DNA of 6,016 bases, taken from positions 1-6,016 of the forward strand of contig JAKSPX010000106.1 in assembly GCA_024404415.1 (NCBI GenBank), given 5' to 3'. This document shows, one piece after another, positions 6,009 to 6,016 of the stretch. Every line of letters starts with the position of its first letter. The stretch's first letter is position 1. The notes below the pieces were generated by a model. That model was not told the origin of the DNA. It saw only the letters and a program-made list of their open reading frames with translations, and searched no databases. The position numbers and the translations under genes were made by a program. Source of the DNA: Clostridia bacterium. Its GTDB lineage: Bacteria; Bacillota; Clostridia; Oscillospirales; QAMX01.

Positions 6009-6016
6009 TTTTTACA

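Noticed and set aside
1..6016. tRNA, rRNA, CRISPR array, insertion sequence or phage signals
   Set aside because: No cloverleaf, regular repeat-spacer pattern, transposase, integrase or terminal inverted repeats were seen; gaps between genes are short and accounted for.

Overview
The window looks like ordinary chromosome from a Gram-positive anaerobe, most likely a Clostridia/Bacillota member of the Oscillospiraceae-like type. The grounds are an NfnA-type flavoprotein, a lipoprotein with a DUF3298-like fold pattern, a RodA with clostridial-looking motifs, a YcxB-like protein, purine-rich Shine-Dalgarno sites (AAGGAG, AAAGGA, GAGGT), GTG and TTG starts, and short GC hairpins followed by U-tracts. 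G+C is moderately high (mid-50s percent by eye). The lineage is inferred, not proven.

All six protein genes lie on the minus strand, so the window reads from right to left. At the right edge (6008-5499) is a two-helix membrane protein of the YcxB-like type, closed by a strong intrinsic terminator (5462-5486). Next is a secreted Ig-like/cadherin-like domain protein (about 5339-4638). Its true start is probably an internal GTG or TTG, and it is closed by a second, long-stemmed terminator (4596-4634). A candidate promoter sits inside that terminator and would drive a RodA/FtsW-family peptidoglycan glycosyltransferase (GTG start, 4520-3201). After a 113-base spacer with several inverted repeats comes a lipoprotein (3087-1663). 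It is followed 20 bases later by an FAD-dependent oxidoreductase of the FAD_oxidored type (1642-347) and 5 bases after that by the start of an NfnA-like gene (341 to the left edge, 3' end missing).

The last three genes are packed like an operon, possibly read through from rodA. The tightest link is oxidoreductase-nfnA, where the ribosome binding site of nfnA lies inside the last codons of the oxidoreductase. NfnA normally works with NfnB as an electron-bifurcating NADH-dependent reduced ferredoxin:NADP+ oxidoreductase, so nfnB would be expected just beyond the left edge. The lipoprotein and rodA concern the cell envelope and have no obvious metabolic link to the two flavoproteins.

I found no mobile element, CRISPR array, tRNA, rRNA or known riboswitch. 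No clearly new system is visible. The points most worth a second look are the oxidoreductase-nfnA coupling, the start and truncated appearance of the Ig-like protein, the internal duplication in the lipoprotein, and the regulatory layout before rodA and before the lipoprotein.
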